Source: Reyranella sp. (GTDB lineage Bacteria > Pseudomonadota > Alphaproteobacteria > Reyranellales > Reyranellaceae). Taken from it: a stretch of DNA of 8,117 nucleotides. The translations under genes were made by a program, and so were the position numbers. The stretch spans positions 1 through 8,117 of the forward strand of contig JADHLS010000213.1 of assembly GCA_016780605.1 (NCBI GenBank), given 5' to 3'. This document shows, piece after piece, positions 1 to 7,877 of the stretch (its first letter is position 1; the number at the start of each line of letters is the position of its first letter). The notes beneath the pieces were generated by a model, which made no database searches, was not told the origin of the DNA, and saw only the letters and a program-made list of their open reading frames with translations.

Positions 1-1871
1 AGGCGAGCTGCGCGCTGCCCGTCGCCGACAAGCAGGAGATCTTCACCACGACGCCGATGGTGCAGAAGGCGCGCAAGGGCGTGATGGAATTCCTGCTGAT
101 CAACCATCCGCTCGACTGCCCGATCTGCGACCAGGGCGGCGAGTGCGACCTGCAGGATCAGGCGATGGGCTACGGCTTCGACCGCAGCCGCTACCACGAG
201 AACAAGCGCGCCGTGCCGGACAAGGAGCTGGGCCCGCTGGTCAAGACGTCGATGAACCGCTGCATCCACTGCACGCGCTGCATCCGCTTCGCCACCGAAG
301 TGGCGGGCGTCGAGGAGCTGGGCGCCACCGGACGCGGCGAGGCGATGGAGGTCACGACCTACGTCGAACATGCGCTCTCGACCGAGCTCTCCGGCAACCT
401 GGTCGATCTCTGCCCGGTCGGCGCGCTCACCTCCAAGCCCTACGCCTACGAGGCGCGTTCCTGGGAGCTGCAGAAGACCGAATCGATCGATGTTCTCGAC
501 GCACTGGGTTCGAACATCCGTGTCGACACGCGTGGCGCCGTCGTCATGCGCGTGCTGCCGCGGCTGAACGACGACGTCAATGAGGAGTGGATCTCGGACA
601 AGACGCGGCATGCCATCGACGGGCTGCGCTATCAGCGCCTCGATCGCCCCTATGTGCGCAAGGCTGGCAAGCTCGTCGAGGCGACCTGGGATGAGGCCTT
701 TGCCGCCATCACGGCCAGGCTGGGCAATCTCGGCGGCGCCAAGATCGCGGCCATCGCCGGCGATCAGTGCGATGCCGAATCGATGGTGGCGCTGAAGGAT
801 CTGATGGCGGCGCTCGGGTCGCCCAACATCGATTGCCGTCAGGACGGCGCCAGGCTGGACGGGCCGCGTGGCAGCTACATCTTCAACGCCGGCGTTCGCG
901 GCATCGATCAGGCCGATGCGATCCTGCTGATCGGCACCAACCCGCGGCTCGAGGCGCCGGTGCTGAACGCGCGCATCCGCAAGCGCTATCTCCACGGCCA
1001 CTGCGCCATCGGCAGCATCGGGCCGGTCGCGGACCTGACCTATCCAGTCGAGCGCCTCGGCGCCGGCCCGGCGACGCTGGCGGACCTCGTCGAGGGCAAG
1101 CTCGGCTTCTTCGAGAAGCTCAAGGCGGCCAAGAACCCGCTGATCATCGTCGGCATGGGCGCGCTGGCGCGCGAGGACGGCGCCGCCATACTGGCGCTGG
1201 CCCGCGACCTTGCCGACAAGCTTGGCGCCGTACGCGATGACTGGAACGGCTTTGCCGTCCTGCACACCGCGGCGGCACGGGTGGGCGGCCTCGATCTCGG
1301 CCTGGTGCCGGGGCCGGGCGGCCGCGATGTGGAGGGTATCCTGGCCGGCTGCGCGAAGGGCGAAATCGCCGCGGTCTACCTGCTGGCCGCCGATGAGGTC
1401 GACACGGCCCGCCTGGGCAAGGCCTTCGTGATCTACCAGGGCCATCATGGCGATGCGGGCGCCCATCGCGCCGATGTCATCCTGCCGGGTGCTGCCTACA
1501 CCGAGAAGCCGGGCACCTACGTCAACACCGAGGGCCGTGTGCAGCTCGCGCGCCGTGCGGCCTATCCGCCGGGCGACGCCCGCGAGGACTGGACGATCCT
1601 GCGTGCGCTGTCGGAGCGGCTGGGCAAGACCTTGCCGTACGACACGCTCGAGCAGGTGCGCGCGCGCCTGATCGCGGTGAACAAGACCTTTGCTGCGGTC
1701 GACCAGCAGGCGGCCGGCAGCTGGGGCAGCTTCGGCGTGCCGGGCAAGCCGTCCGACCAGCCCTTCGTCTCGCCAGTGAAGAATTTCTACATGACGTGCC
1801 CGATCAGCCGCGCTTCGCGCACCATGGCCGAGTGCACGGCCTCTCGTGCCCAACTGCTGGCGGCGGAGTAG
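1..1871 (+). CDS. nuoG: NADH-quinone oxidoreductase subunit G (5'-truncated)
   Basis: Peripheral-arm subunit of complex I that carries electrons from NuoF toward NuoI. The frame is open to the window edge (first whole codon at 3), giving 622 residues here; relatives are near 690, so roughly 70 N-terminal residues lie upstream. The ATG at 57 is not the real start, because conserved sequence precedes it, including fragment residue Cys3, expected to be the last ligand of the [2Fe-2S] cluster N1b. Next come His35-Cys39-Cys42-Cys48 (HPLDCPICDQGGECDL), the His/Cys3 ligands of N5, and Cys87, Cys90, Cys93 and Cys137 (RCIHCTRC ... DLCPVG), the ligands of N4. The remainder is the degenerate molybdopterin-oxidoreductase fold, with a GHHGDAGAHRADVILPGAAY stretch near residues 480-500. 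Ligands for the E. coli/Thermus extra cluster N7 are absent, as in mitochondria and alphaproteobacteria. The stop TAG is 3 bases before nuoH. Identity is very secure. Confidence 0.98.
   Translation, partial: ASCALPVADKQEIFTTTPMVQKARKGVMEFLLINHPLDCPICDQGGECDLQDQAMGYGFDRSRYHENKRAVPDKELGPLVKTSMNRCIHCTRCIRFATEVAGVEELGATGRGEAMEVTTYVEHALSTELSGNLVDLCPVGALTSKPYAYEARSWELQKTESIDVLDALGSNIRVDTRGAVVMRVLPRLNDDVNEEWISDKTRHAIDGLRYQRLDRPYVRKAGKLVEATWDEAFAAITARLGNLGGAKIAAIAGDQCDAESMVALKDLMAALGSPNIDCRQDGARLDGPRGSYIFNAGVRGIDQADAILLIGTNPRLEAPVLNARIRKRYLHGHCAIGSIGPVADLTYPVERLGAGPATLADLVEGKLGFFEKLKAAKNPLIIVGMGALAREDGAAILALARDLADKLGAVRDDWNGFAVLHTAAARVGGLDLGLVPGPGGRDVEGILAGCAKGEIAAVYLLAADEVDTARLGKAFVIYQGHHGDAGAHRADVILPGAAYTEKPGTYVNTEGRVQLARRAAYPPGDAREDWTILRALSERLGKTLPYDTLEQVRARLIAVNKTFAAVDQQAAGSWGSFGVPGKPSDQPFVSPVKNFYMTCPISRASRTMAECTASRAQLLAAE
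1865..1868 (+). promoter_or_regulatory. Shine-Dalgarno site for nuoH inside the nuoG 3' end
   Basis: GGAG lies in the last sense codons of nuoG, 6 bases before the nuoH ATG at 1875. The spacing is good and supports that start. Because the site overlaps coding sequence, ribosomes ending nuoG probably help start nuoH (inference). Confidence 0.7.
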
Positions 1872-1874
1872 GGC

Positions 1875-2909
1875 ATGGCCGACCTGATCAACTTCTTCAC
1901 CCACCATTGGCTGGGCCAGGCGATCGTGATCCTGGCGGAGTGCCTGGCCGTCACGATCCCGCTGCTGGTCGCCGTAGCCTACATGACCTACGCCGACCGC
2001 AAGATCTGGGCCTCGATCCAGCTGCGCCGCGGCCCCAACGTGGTCGGCCCGTTCGGCTTGCTGCAGCCCATGGCCGATGGCCTGAAGCTGCTGCTGAAGG
2101 AAACCATCGTTCCCTCGAGCGCCAACGGCGTGCTGTTCATCATCGCGCCGATGATCGCCTTTATGACGGCTCTGATCGCATGGGCGGTCGTGCCGTTCGA
2201 CAACGGTTGGGTGATCGCCGACATTAATGTTGGCATCCTCTATCTCTTCGCCATTTCCTCGCTCGGCGTCTACGGCGTGATCATTGCGGGCTGGGCGTCG
2301 AACTCGAAATACGCCTTCCTGGGGGCGTTGCGCTCGGCAGCGCAGATGGTCTCCTATGAGGTCTCGATCGGCTTCGTGCTGATCACTGTGTTGCTCTGCG
2401 TCGGCTCGCTCAACCTCACCAAGGTCGTGCTGGCCCAGTCCGGCTGGTTCTGGAGCTGGTTCTGGCTGCCCCTGCTGCCGATGTTCGTGATCTTCTTCGT
2501 GTCGGCACTGGCCGAGACCAACCGCACGCCGTTCGACCTGCCGATGTCGGAGGCCGAGCTGGTGCAGGGCTTCCAGACCGAATATTCGTCGATGCCCTTC
2601 GCCCTGTTCTTCCTCGGCGAATACGCCAACATGATCCTGCTGTCGGCGTTGGGCTCCGTGCTGTTCCTGGGCGGCTGGATGTCGCCCGTTCCCTACGCAC
2701 CCTTCACCTTGATCCCTGGCGTCATCTGGTTCGCGCTCAAGATCGCGTTCCTGCTGTTCGTCTTCAGCTGGACCAAGGGAACGCTGCCCCGCTACCGCTA
2801 CGACCAGTTGATGCGGCTGGGCTGGAAGGTATTCCTGCCCGTGTCGCTGGGCTGGGTCGTGCTGACCGCCGCCGTGCTGCAGTTCGGCGGCTGGGTTCCG
2901 AAGCTTTAG
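1875..2909 (+). CDS. nuoH: NADH-quinone oxidoreductase subunit H (ND1 homologue)
   Basis: Membrane subunit (344 aa, about eight transmembrane helices) that joins the peripheral and membrane arms and forms much of the quinone-binding chamber. Family marks seen: the first cytoplasmic loop with ADRKIW (residues 40-45), [17 protein letters not shown] (49-65) and [22 protein letters not shown] with Glu162; [11 protein letters not shown] with Glu214 and Asp221; then Glu226, Glu228, TEYSS Glu236 and GEYANM Glu249. These match human ND1 E143, E192, D199, E204, E206, E214 and E227. The residue matching human E202 (by my count E. coli NuoH E216) is Met224 (codon 2544-2546), where the family normally has Glu; see findings. 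The Asp in ADRK instead of Glu is common in alphaproteobacteria. Length and ends are normal. The start is supported by GGAG 6 bases upstream; nuoI follows after 12 bases. Confidence 0.98.
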   Translation: MADLINFFTHHWLGQAIVILAECLAVTIPLLVAVAYMTYADRKIWASIQLRRGPNVVGPFGLLQPMADGLKLLLKETIVPSSANGVLFIIAPMIAFMTALIAWAVVPFDNGWVIADINVGILYLFAISSLGVYGVIIAGWASNSKYAFLGALRSAAQMVSYEVSIGFVLITVLLCVGSLNLTKVVLAQSGWFWSWFWLPLLPMFVIFFVSALAETNRTPFDLPMSEAELVQGFQTEYSSMPFALFFLGEYANMILLSALGSVLFLGGWMSPVPYAPFTLIPGVIWFALKIAFLLFVFSWTKGTLPRYRYDQLMRLGWKVFLPVSLGWVVLTAAVLQFGGWVPKL

Positions 2910-2921
2910 GGAGCAGCAGAA

Positions 2922-3410
2922 ATGGCCTCTCTCGACCGTACCGCCCGTGCCTTCCTGCTCTCCGAGCTGGTGGCCGGCTTCGCGCTCACCTTGAAGTACA
3001 TGTTCAAGCCCAAGGTGACGGTGAACTACCCGTACGAGAAGGGACCGCTCAGCCCGCGCTTCCGCGGCGAGCATGCGCTGCGGCGCTATCCGAACGGCGA
3101 GGAACGCTGCATCGCCTGCAAGCTCTGCGAGGCAATCTGTCCGGCCCAGGCCATCACCATCGAGGCCGAGCCGCGCGACGACGGCAGCCGGCGCACCACG
3201 CGCTATGACATCGACATGACCAAGTGCATCTATTGCGGCTTCTGCCAGGAAGCCTGCCCGGTCGATGCCATCGTCGAGGGGCCGAACTTCGAGTTCTCGA
3301 CCGAGACCCGCGAGGAGCTGATGTACAACAAGGAAAAGCTGCTCGCGAACGGCGACCGCTGGGAGCCGACCATCGCCGCCAACCTCCACTCCGACGCGCC
3401 GTATCGGTGA
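2922..3410 (+). CDS. nuoI: NADH-quinone oxidoreductase subunit I, 2x[4Fe-4S] ferredoxin-like
   Basis: Peripheral-arm subunit (162 aa, full length) that passes electrons from NuoG cluster N4 through N6a and N6b to N2 in NuoB. Two CxxCxxCxxxCP motifs are intact: Cys63/66/69/73 ([12 protein letters not shown]) and Cys102/105/108/112 ([12 protein letters not shown]). As usual in this fold, the last cysteine of each motif is expected to bind the other cluster. The N-terminal helix (about 8-28) and [13 protein letters not shown] place the protein on the membrane arm beside NuoH. The [20 protein letters not shown] stretch and the C-terminal GDRWEP are typical of the mitochondrial TYKY/alphaproteobacterial type. 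A GGGAG Shine-Dalgarno site at 2909-2913, beginning on the last base of the nuoH stop, lies 8 bases before the ATG. Nothing is odd. Confidence 0.98.
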   Translation: MASLDRTARAFLLSELVAGFALTLKYMFKPKVTVNYPYEKGPLSPRFRGEHALRRYPNGEERCIACKLCEAICPAQAITIEAEPRDDGSRRTTRYDIDMTKCIYCGFCQEACPVDAIVEGPNFEFSTETREELMYNKEKLLANGDRWEPTIAANLHSDAPYR

Positions 3411-3421
3411 GCCGGGCGGGC

Positions 3422-3429
3422 AGGGGGAG
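3422..3429 (+). promoter_or_regulatory. Shine-Dalgarno site for nuoJ
   Basis: The purine run AGGGGGAG fills much of the 22-base nuoI-nuoJ spacer, the longest gap in the window. It ends 3 bases before the ATG at 3433. Pairing through AGGGGG (3422-3427) would give a more usual 5-base spacing. The spacer shows no hairpin followed by T residues, so I see no terminator and expect transcription to continue. Confidence 0.6.
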
Positions 3430-3432
3430 ACA

Positions 3433-4047
3433 ATGATTCTTCAGGCTCTGGCCTTCTACGTCTTCGCGTTCGTGGTCATGGCGTCGGCCGCCATGGTCGT
3501 GGTGTCGCGCAATCCGGTCTATTCGGTGCTGTTCCTGATCCTGGCCTTCTTCAACGCCGCGGCGCTGTTCGTGCTGATCGGCGCCGAGTTCATCGCCATG
3601 ATCCTGATCATCGTCTATGTCGGCGCCGTGGCTGTGCTGTTCCTGTTCGTGGTCATGATGCTCGACATCAATCTGACCGCTCTTCGCGAAGGCTTCCTGA
3701 AGTACCTGCCGATCGGCACCATCATCGGCGTAATCCTGTTCTTCGAGATCCTGCTCGGCCTGGGCGTGATTGGCAGCAACCAAAGCACGCTCGCGGCGCT
3801 CGGCAAGGCGGGACCGCAAGTGCTGCCGATCGACAACACCCGCGCCATCGGCCGCGTGCTCTACACCCAGTACTTCTACCTCTTCCAGGTGGCGGGCGTG
3901 GTCCTGCTGGTGGCCATGATCGGCGCCATCGTGCTGACCCTGCGCAGCCGTCCCGGCGTGCGGCGCCAGCGCATCAGCGAGCAGCTCTACCGGCCCAAGA
4001 GCGACGCGGTCACCGTGGTCAAGGTGCCGACCCGGGGAGGCGTGTGA
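3433..4047 (+). CDS. nuoJ: NADH-quinone oxidoreductase subunit J (ND6 homologue)
   Basis: Membrane subunit (204 aa, five predicted transmembrane helices) beside NuoH and NuoK. It contributes the third helix whose pi-bulge switching is thought to couple quinone chemistry to the central proton axis. The core signature is present at about residues 49-78: [20 protein letters not shown] followed by [10 protein letters not shown], with Glu52, Tyr62 (the ND6 pi-bulge tyrosine region) and Asp78. The N-terminal [19 protein letters not shown] (residues 25-43) is also typical. A polar loop (about 113-140) links helices 4 and 5. A basic cytoplasmic tail (about 170-204) follows the last helix, as in other alphaproteobacterial NuoJ of about 200 aa. 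Its TGA stop shares its final A with the nuoK start codon. Confidence 0.97.
   Translation: MILQALAFYVFAFVVMASAAMVVVSRNPVYSVLFLILAFFNAAALFVLIGAEFIAMILIIVYVGAVAVLFLFVVMMLDINLTALREGFLKYLPIGTIIGVILFFEILLGLGVIGSNQSTLAALGKAGPQVLPIDNTRAIGRVLYTQYFYLFQVAGVVLLVAMIGAIVLTLRSRPGVRRQRISEQLYRPKSDAVTVVKVPTRGGV
4034..4040 (+). promoter_or_regulatory. Shine-Dalgarno site deciding the nuoK start
   Basis: GGGGAGG lies within the 3' end of nuoJ. It is 6 bases from the ATG at 4047 but only 3 from the in-frame GTG at 4044. This spacing favours ATG 4047, giving a TGATG overlap with the nuoJ stop and so likely translational coupling. Confidence 0.75.
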
Positions 4048-4355
4048 TGGTGATCGGGCTCGGCCACTACCTGTTCGTCGCCGCGGTGCTGTTCACGCTC
4101 GGCATCCTTGGCATCTTCCTGAACCGCAAGAACGTCATCGTCATCCTGATGTGCGTCGAGCTGATGCTGCTCGCGGTCAACATCAACCTGGTGTCCTTCT
4201 CGGTCTTCCAGGGCAACGTCGTCGGCCAGGTCTTCGCCATGCTGGTATTGACCGTGGCTGCGGCCGAGGCGGCGATCGGGCTGGCCATCCTCGTGGTCTA
4301 CTTCCGCAATCGCGGGACCATCGAGGTCGAAGACATCAACGCGATGAAGGGCTAG
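4047..4355 (+). CDS. nuoK: NADH-quinone oxidoreductase subunit K (ND4L homologue)
   Basis: Small membrane subunit (102 aa, three transmembrane helices) that carries protons between NuoH/J and NuoN. Two buried glutamates essential in the family are present: Glu38 in LMCVELML (helix 2) and Glu74 in [11 protein letters not shown] (helix 3), matching E. coli E36 and E72. Other typical parts are [14 protein letters not shown] in the first half, NLVSFS in the middle and the C-terminal [21 protein letters not shown] one codon upstream (4044) would add one residue, but the ribosome-binding site spacing favours the ATG. The gene overlaps nuoJ by one base and precedes nuoL by 13 bases. Length is normal. 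Confidence 0.98.
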   Translation: MVIGLGHYLFVAAVLFTLGILGIFLNRKNVIVILMCVELMLLAVNINLVSFSVFQGNVVGQVFAMLVLTVAAAEAAIGLAILVVYFRNRGTIEVEDINAMKG

Positions 4356-4368
4356 GGGCGCCAACACC

Positions 4369-6342
4369 ATGGATCTCGCCATCAAGCTCATCGTCCTGCT
4401 GCCGCTGCTGGCCGCCGCGATCGCCGGGCTGTTCTGCCGGGTGATCGGCGACCGGCCGGCCCAGATCGTCACTTGTGCGGCGCTGCTGATCGCGGCCGCA
4501 CTGTCGATCTTCGTGTTCGTCAAGATCGGCTTCGGCCCGGAGAACGCCAAGCTGGTCGTGGTCAAGCTCTTCACCTGGATCGATTCGGGCACACTCGACG
4601 TCGCCTGGTCGCTGCGCGTCGACACCCTGACCGCCGTGATGCTGATCGTGGTCACCGGCGTGTCGTCGATGGTCCACGTCTACTCGATCGGCTACATGGC
4701 CGAGGATCCCAGTATCCCCCGGTTCATGTCGTACCTGAGCCTGTTCACCTTCTTCATGCTGATGCTGGTGACGTCGGACAACCTCGTCCAGCTGTTCTTC
4801 GGCTGGGAAGGGGTGGGTCTCGCGTCCTACCTGCTGATCGGGTTCTGGTACGACAAGAAGTCGGCAAACGATGCCGCCATGAAGGCCTTCATCGTGAACC
4901 GCGTCGGCGATTTCGGCTTCGCGCTGGGCATCTTCGCGGTGTGGATGCTGTCGGGCTCGGTCGGCTTTGCCGACATCTTCGCCAAGGCTCCCGACATGGC
5001 GCAGATGCGCATCAATTTCCTCGGCATGAACCTGCCGGCGCTGGAGACGGCCTGCCTGCTGCTGTTCGTCGGCGCCATGGGCAAGTCGGCCCAACTCGGC
5101 CTGCATACCTGGCTGCCCGACGCCATGGAAGGCCCGACGCCGGTCTCCGCCCTGATCCATGCCGCCACCATGGTGACGGCGGGCGTCTTCATGGTCTGCC
5201 GGCTGTCGCCGCTGTTCGAGTTGGCGCCGATCGCCTCGACCGTCGTGACCCTGATCGGCGCGGCCACGGCGTTCTTCGCCGCCACCATCGGCCTCACCCA
5301 GTTCGACATCAAGCGGGTGGTCGCCTATTCGACCTGCAGCCAGCTCGGCTACATGTTCTTCGCCGCCGGCGTCGGCTCCTACTCGGCGGCGATGTTCCAT
5401 CTCACGACCCACGCCTTCTTCAAGGCGCTGCTGTTCCTGGGCTCGGGCTCGGTGATCATGGCCATGCACCACGAGCAGGACATGCGCAAGATGGGCGGCG
5501 TCAAGGAGAAGACGCCGCAGACCTTCTACCTGATGTGGGTGGGAACGCTCGCGCTTTCAGGCATCGGCGTGCCGTTCCTGCTGGGCAACGGCGTCGGCTT
5601 CGCGGGCTTCTACTCCAAGGACATAATGATCGAATCGGCCTACGGCGTGCACACCACGGCGGGCCTGATCGCGTTCTGGCTGGGCACCGTCGCGGCCGGC
5701 CTGACGGCGTTCTATTCGACCCGTCTGATGTTCATGACCTTCTACGGCAAGTACCGCGGCGATCATCACACCTGGGACCACGCCCACGAATCCGGCGCCG
5801 TGGTCTTGATCCCGCTCTATGTGCTGGGCGCCGGTGCGCTGCTGTCGGGCTACATCGCCTACGACTGGTTCGTCGGCCACGACTTCATCCATTTCTGGGG
5901 GACGACGTCGATCGCCGTGAAGTCGACCGAGGAAGTGCTGCATCACGCCCACGAGGTGCCGCTGTGGGTGACGCTGGCGCCGCTGGTCTTCGCGCTGGGC
6001 GGCATCGCGCTCAGCTACATGTACTACATCACCATGCCGTGGCTGCCGGAGGCCACCGCCAGGCGCTTCCCAGCCATCTACGCGCTCTTCTACAACAAGT
6101 GGTACTTCGACGAGATCTATGACGCCCTGATCGTGCAGCCGGCGCTCCGGATCGGCCGCTTCTTCTGGAAGAAGGGCGACGGCGCCACCATCGACGGGCT
6201 GGGGCCGGACAATCTCGCCGCGCGCGCCCAGGACATGGCGGGCGTGCTGATGCGCTTCCAGTCGGGCTATCTGTACCACTACGCCTTCGCCATGCTGGTC
6301 GGCGTGGCGGCTCTGGTCACCTACTTCATGTTCGTGAGGTAG
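4369..6342 (+). CDS. nuoL: NADH-quinone oxidoreductase subunit L (ND5 homologue)
   Basis: Distal antiporter-like proton pump (657 aa, about 16 transmembrane helices; within the usual alphaproteobacterial range). Key proton-path residues are present: Glu147 in [12 protein letters not shown] (helix 5), Lys239 in [19 protein letters not shown] (broken helix 7), His264 in [13 protein letters not shown] (helix 8), His348 and Lys352 in [14 protein letters not shown] (helix 11), and Lys417-Asp418 in GFYSKD (helix 12). They match E. coli E144, K229, H254, H338, K342 and K399-D400. The C-terminal part has the [12 protein letters not shown] motif (574-585), the region expected to form the long lateral helix along NuoM and NuoN, and a last transmembrane helix (about 635-655). 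Polar segments at 465-473 and 525-528 are rich in His. Start: ATG with AGGGGC (4354-4359) 9 bases upstream, a weaker site than its neighbours. nuoM starts 4 bases after the stop. Confidence 0.98.
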   Translation: MDLAIKLIVLLPLLAAAIAGLFCRVIGDRPAQIVTCAALLIAAALSIFVFVKIGFGPENAKLVVVKLFTWIDSGTLDVAWSLRVDTLTAVMLIVVTGVSSMVHVYSIGYMAEDPSIPRFMSYLSLFTFFMLMLVTSDNLVQLFFGWEGVGLASYLLIGFWYDKKSANDAAMKAFIVNRVGDFGFALGIFAVWMLSGSVGFADIFAKAPDMAQMRINFLGMNLPALETACLLLFVGAMGKSAQLGLHTWLPDAMEGPTPVSALIHAATMVTAGVFMVCRLSPLFELAPIASTVVTLIGAATAFFAATIGLTQFDIKRVVAYSTCSQLGYMFFAAGVGSYSAAMFHLTTHAFFKALLFLGSGSVIMAMHHEQDMRKMGGVKEKTPQTFYLMWVGTLALSGIGVPFLLGNGVGFAGFYSKDIMIESAYGVHTTAGLIAFWLGTVAAGLTAFYSTRLMFMTFYGKYRGDHHTWDHAHESGAVVLIPLYVLGAGALLSGYIAYDWFVGHDFIHFWGTTSIAVKSTEEVLHHAHEVPLWVTLAPLVFALGGIALSYMYYITMPWLPEATARRFPAIYALFYNKWYFDEIYDALIVQPALRIGRFFWKKGDGATIDGLGPDNLAARAQDMAGVLMRFQSGYLYHYAFAMLVGVAALVTYFMFVR

Positions 6343-6346
6343 GGCG

Positions 6347-7861
6347 ATGACGAGCTGGCCGATCCTTTCGCTGGTCACCTTCCTGCCGCTGCTGGGCGCC
6401 CTGTTCTGCCTGATCATCAACGGGCCGAAGGAGGCGGTGGAGCGCAACTGCCGTAGCGTGGCGCTGGTCACCTCGGTCGTGACCTTCCTGATCTCGCTGA
6501 TTCTGTGGGCGCGCTTCGATCCGACCAAGTCGGGCTTCCAGTTCGAGGAGAAGCTCGACTGGGTGCCGGCGCTCAACATCGGCTACCACATGGGCATCGA
6601 CGGCATCTCGCTGTTCTTCGTGCTCCTGTCGACGCTGCTGGTTCCGATTTGCATCCTGTCGAGCTGGGAAGCGGTGCATGTGCGCGTGAAGGAGTACATG
6701 GTCGCCTTCCTGGTGCTCGAGACCTTCATGGTCGGCATGTTCTGCGCGCTGGATCTCGCGCTGTTCTACGTCTTCTTCGAAGGCGTCCTGATCCCGATGT
6801 TCCTGATCATCGGCGTGTGGGGCGGCCCGCGGCGCGTCTATGCCGCCTTCAAGTTCTTCCTCTATACGCTGCTCGGCTCCGTGCTGATGCTGCTTGCCAT
6901 CATTGCGATCTACTGGCAGCTCGGCACCACGGACCTGGTGGTGGCGATGGAGCGGCTGCAGCTGCCGTTCACCTGGCAGTGCTACCTGTGGCTCGCCTTC
7001 TTCGCGTCGTTCGCGGTCAAGGTGCCGATGTGGCCGGTCCATACCTGGCTGCCCGACGCCCACGTCGAGGCGCCGACGGCGGGTTCGGTGATCCTGGCCG
7101 GTGTGCTGCTGAAGATGGGCGGCTACGGCTTCCTCCGGCTCTCGATCCCGCTGCTGCCCGAGGCGACGCAGTACTTCGCACCGCTGATCTTCGGCCTGTC
7201 GATTGTGGCCGTGATCTACACCTCGCTGGTGGCGCTGGTGCAGGAGGACATGAAGAAGCTGATCGCCTATTCGTCGGTCGCCCACATGGGCTTCGTGACG
7301 ATCGGCGCTTTCGTGGTGAACATGCAGGGCGTGCAGGGCTCGCTGTTCCAGATGCTGAGCCATGGCATCGTCTCGGCGGCGCTCTTCCTGTGCGTCGGCG
7401 TGGTCTACGACCGCATGCACACGCGCGAGATCGCGGCCTATGGCGGCCTGGTCCATCGCATGCCGCGCTATGCCTTCACCTTCATGGTGTTCACCCTGGC
7501 GAGCGTCGGGCTGCCCGGCCTGTCGGGCTTCGTCGGCGAGTTCCTGGTGCTGCTGGGCGCCTTCAAGGTCAACACCTGGGTGGCCTTCCTGGCGGCGACC
7601 GGCCTGTTCCTGGGCGCGGCCTACGCGCTCTGGCTCTATCGCAAGATCATCTTCGGCGAGCTCACCAAGGACTCGCTGAAGGGCATGCTGGACATGAACC
7701 GCCGCGAGATCGTGGTGTTCCTGCCGCTCGTGCTGCTCAGCCTGTGGATGGGCATCTATCCCAACTCCTTCCTCGATCCCATGGCGGCCTCGGTCGACAA
7801 GCTGGTCGGCGACTATCAGGCGGCCATCAAGCTCGCCCGCACCGCGGCGTTGATGCCGTGA
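6347..7861 (+). CDS. nuoM: NADH-quinone oxidoreductase subunit M (ND4 homologue)
   Basis: Middle antiporter-like proton pump (504 aa, about 14 transmembrane helices, full length). Family motifs and charged residues: GIDGISLFF (83-91), Glu145 in [13 protein letters not shown] (helix 5), Lys225 in [18 protein letters not shown] (helix 7), Lys256 in [11 protein letters not shown] (helix 8), the [16 protein letters not shown] stretch (301-316), His339 in [12 protein letters not shown] (helix 11), and Glu398 in [13 protein letters not shown] (helix 12). By position these match E. coli NuoM E144, K234, K265 and E407. Glutamate rather than lysine in helix 12 separates NuoM from NuoL and NuoN. GAGG at 6336-6339, inside the nuoL end, sits 7 bases before the ATG. 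The stop TGA is followed 16 bases later by nuoN. Confidence 0.98.
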   Translation: MTSWPILSLVTFLPLLGALFCLIINGPKEAVERNCRSVALVTSVVTFLISLILWARFDPTKSGFQFEEKLDWVPALNIGYHMGIDGISLFFVLLSTLLVPICILSSWEAVHVRVKEYMVAFLVLETFMVGMFCALDLALFYVFFEGVLIPMFLIIGVWGGPRRVYAAFKFFLYTLLGSVLMLLAIIAIYWQLGTTDLVVAMERLQLPFTWQCYLWLAFFASFAVKVPMWPVHTWLPDAHVEAPTAGSVILAGVLLKMGGYGFLRLSIPLLPEATQYFAPLIFGLSIVAVIYTSLVALVQEDMKKLIAYSSVAHMGFVTIGAFVVNMQGVQGSLFQMLSHGIVSAALFLCVGVVYDRMHTREIAAYGGLVHRMPRYAFTFMVFTLASVGLPGLSGFVGEFLVLLGAFKVNTWVAFLAATGLFLGAAYALWLYRKIIFGELTKDSLKGMLDMNRREIVVFLPLVLLSLWMGIYPNSFLDPMAASVDKLVGDYQAAIKLARTAALMP

Positions 7862-7864
7862 CCC

Positions 7865-7869
7865 GGAAG
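7865..7869 (+). promoter_or_regulatory. Shine-Dalgarno site deciding the nuoN start
   Basis: GGAAG in the 16-base nuoM-nuoN spacer lies 8 bases before the ATG at 7878. An in-frame GTG at 7869 overlaps this site and so is an unlikely start. An in-frame TGA at 7851 rules out any start further upstream. Confidence 0.65.
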
Positions 7870-7877
7870 TGACGAAC

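Noticed and set aside
57..59. ATG at 57 as the start of nuoG
   Set aside because: Conserved NuoG sequence, including the expected last N1b cysteine, is read in the same frame upstream of it to the window edge.
1995..2003. Asp41 in NuoH ADRK instead of the usual Glu in ERK (human ND1 E24 position)
   Set aside because: A conservative change. As I recall, ADRK is the normal form in alphaproteobacteria such as Paracoccus and Rhodobacter relatives, so it is a lineage mark rather than an anomaly.
3411..3432. The nuoI-nuoJ spacer as a possible terminator or internal promoter
   Set aside because: It is 22 bases long, purine-rich, has no inverted repeat with a T tract and no room for -35/-10 elements. 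It looks like a ribosome-binding site only.
4044..4046. GTG at 4044 as the nuoK start
   Set aside because: It lies only 3 bases from the GGGGAGG site; the adjacent ATG at 4047 has 6-base spacing and gives the usual family length.
4336..5472. A 378-codon minus-strand open frame antisense to nuoL
   Set aside because: Same composition artefact (Asp/His/Arg/Gln-rich, low complexity), and nuoL on the other strand is unmistakable.
4473..6122. A 549-codon plus-strand open frame in another frame of nuoL
   Set aside because: It is Arg/Gly/Ala/His-rich with no family motif. Long stop-free alternate frames are common at this GC content, and the true frame carries all NuoL motifs.
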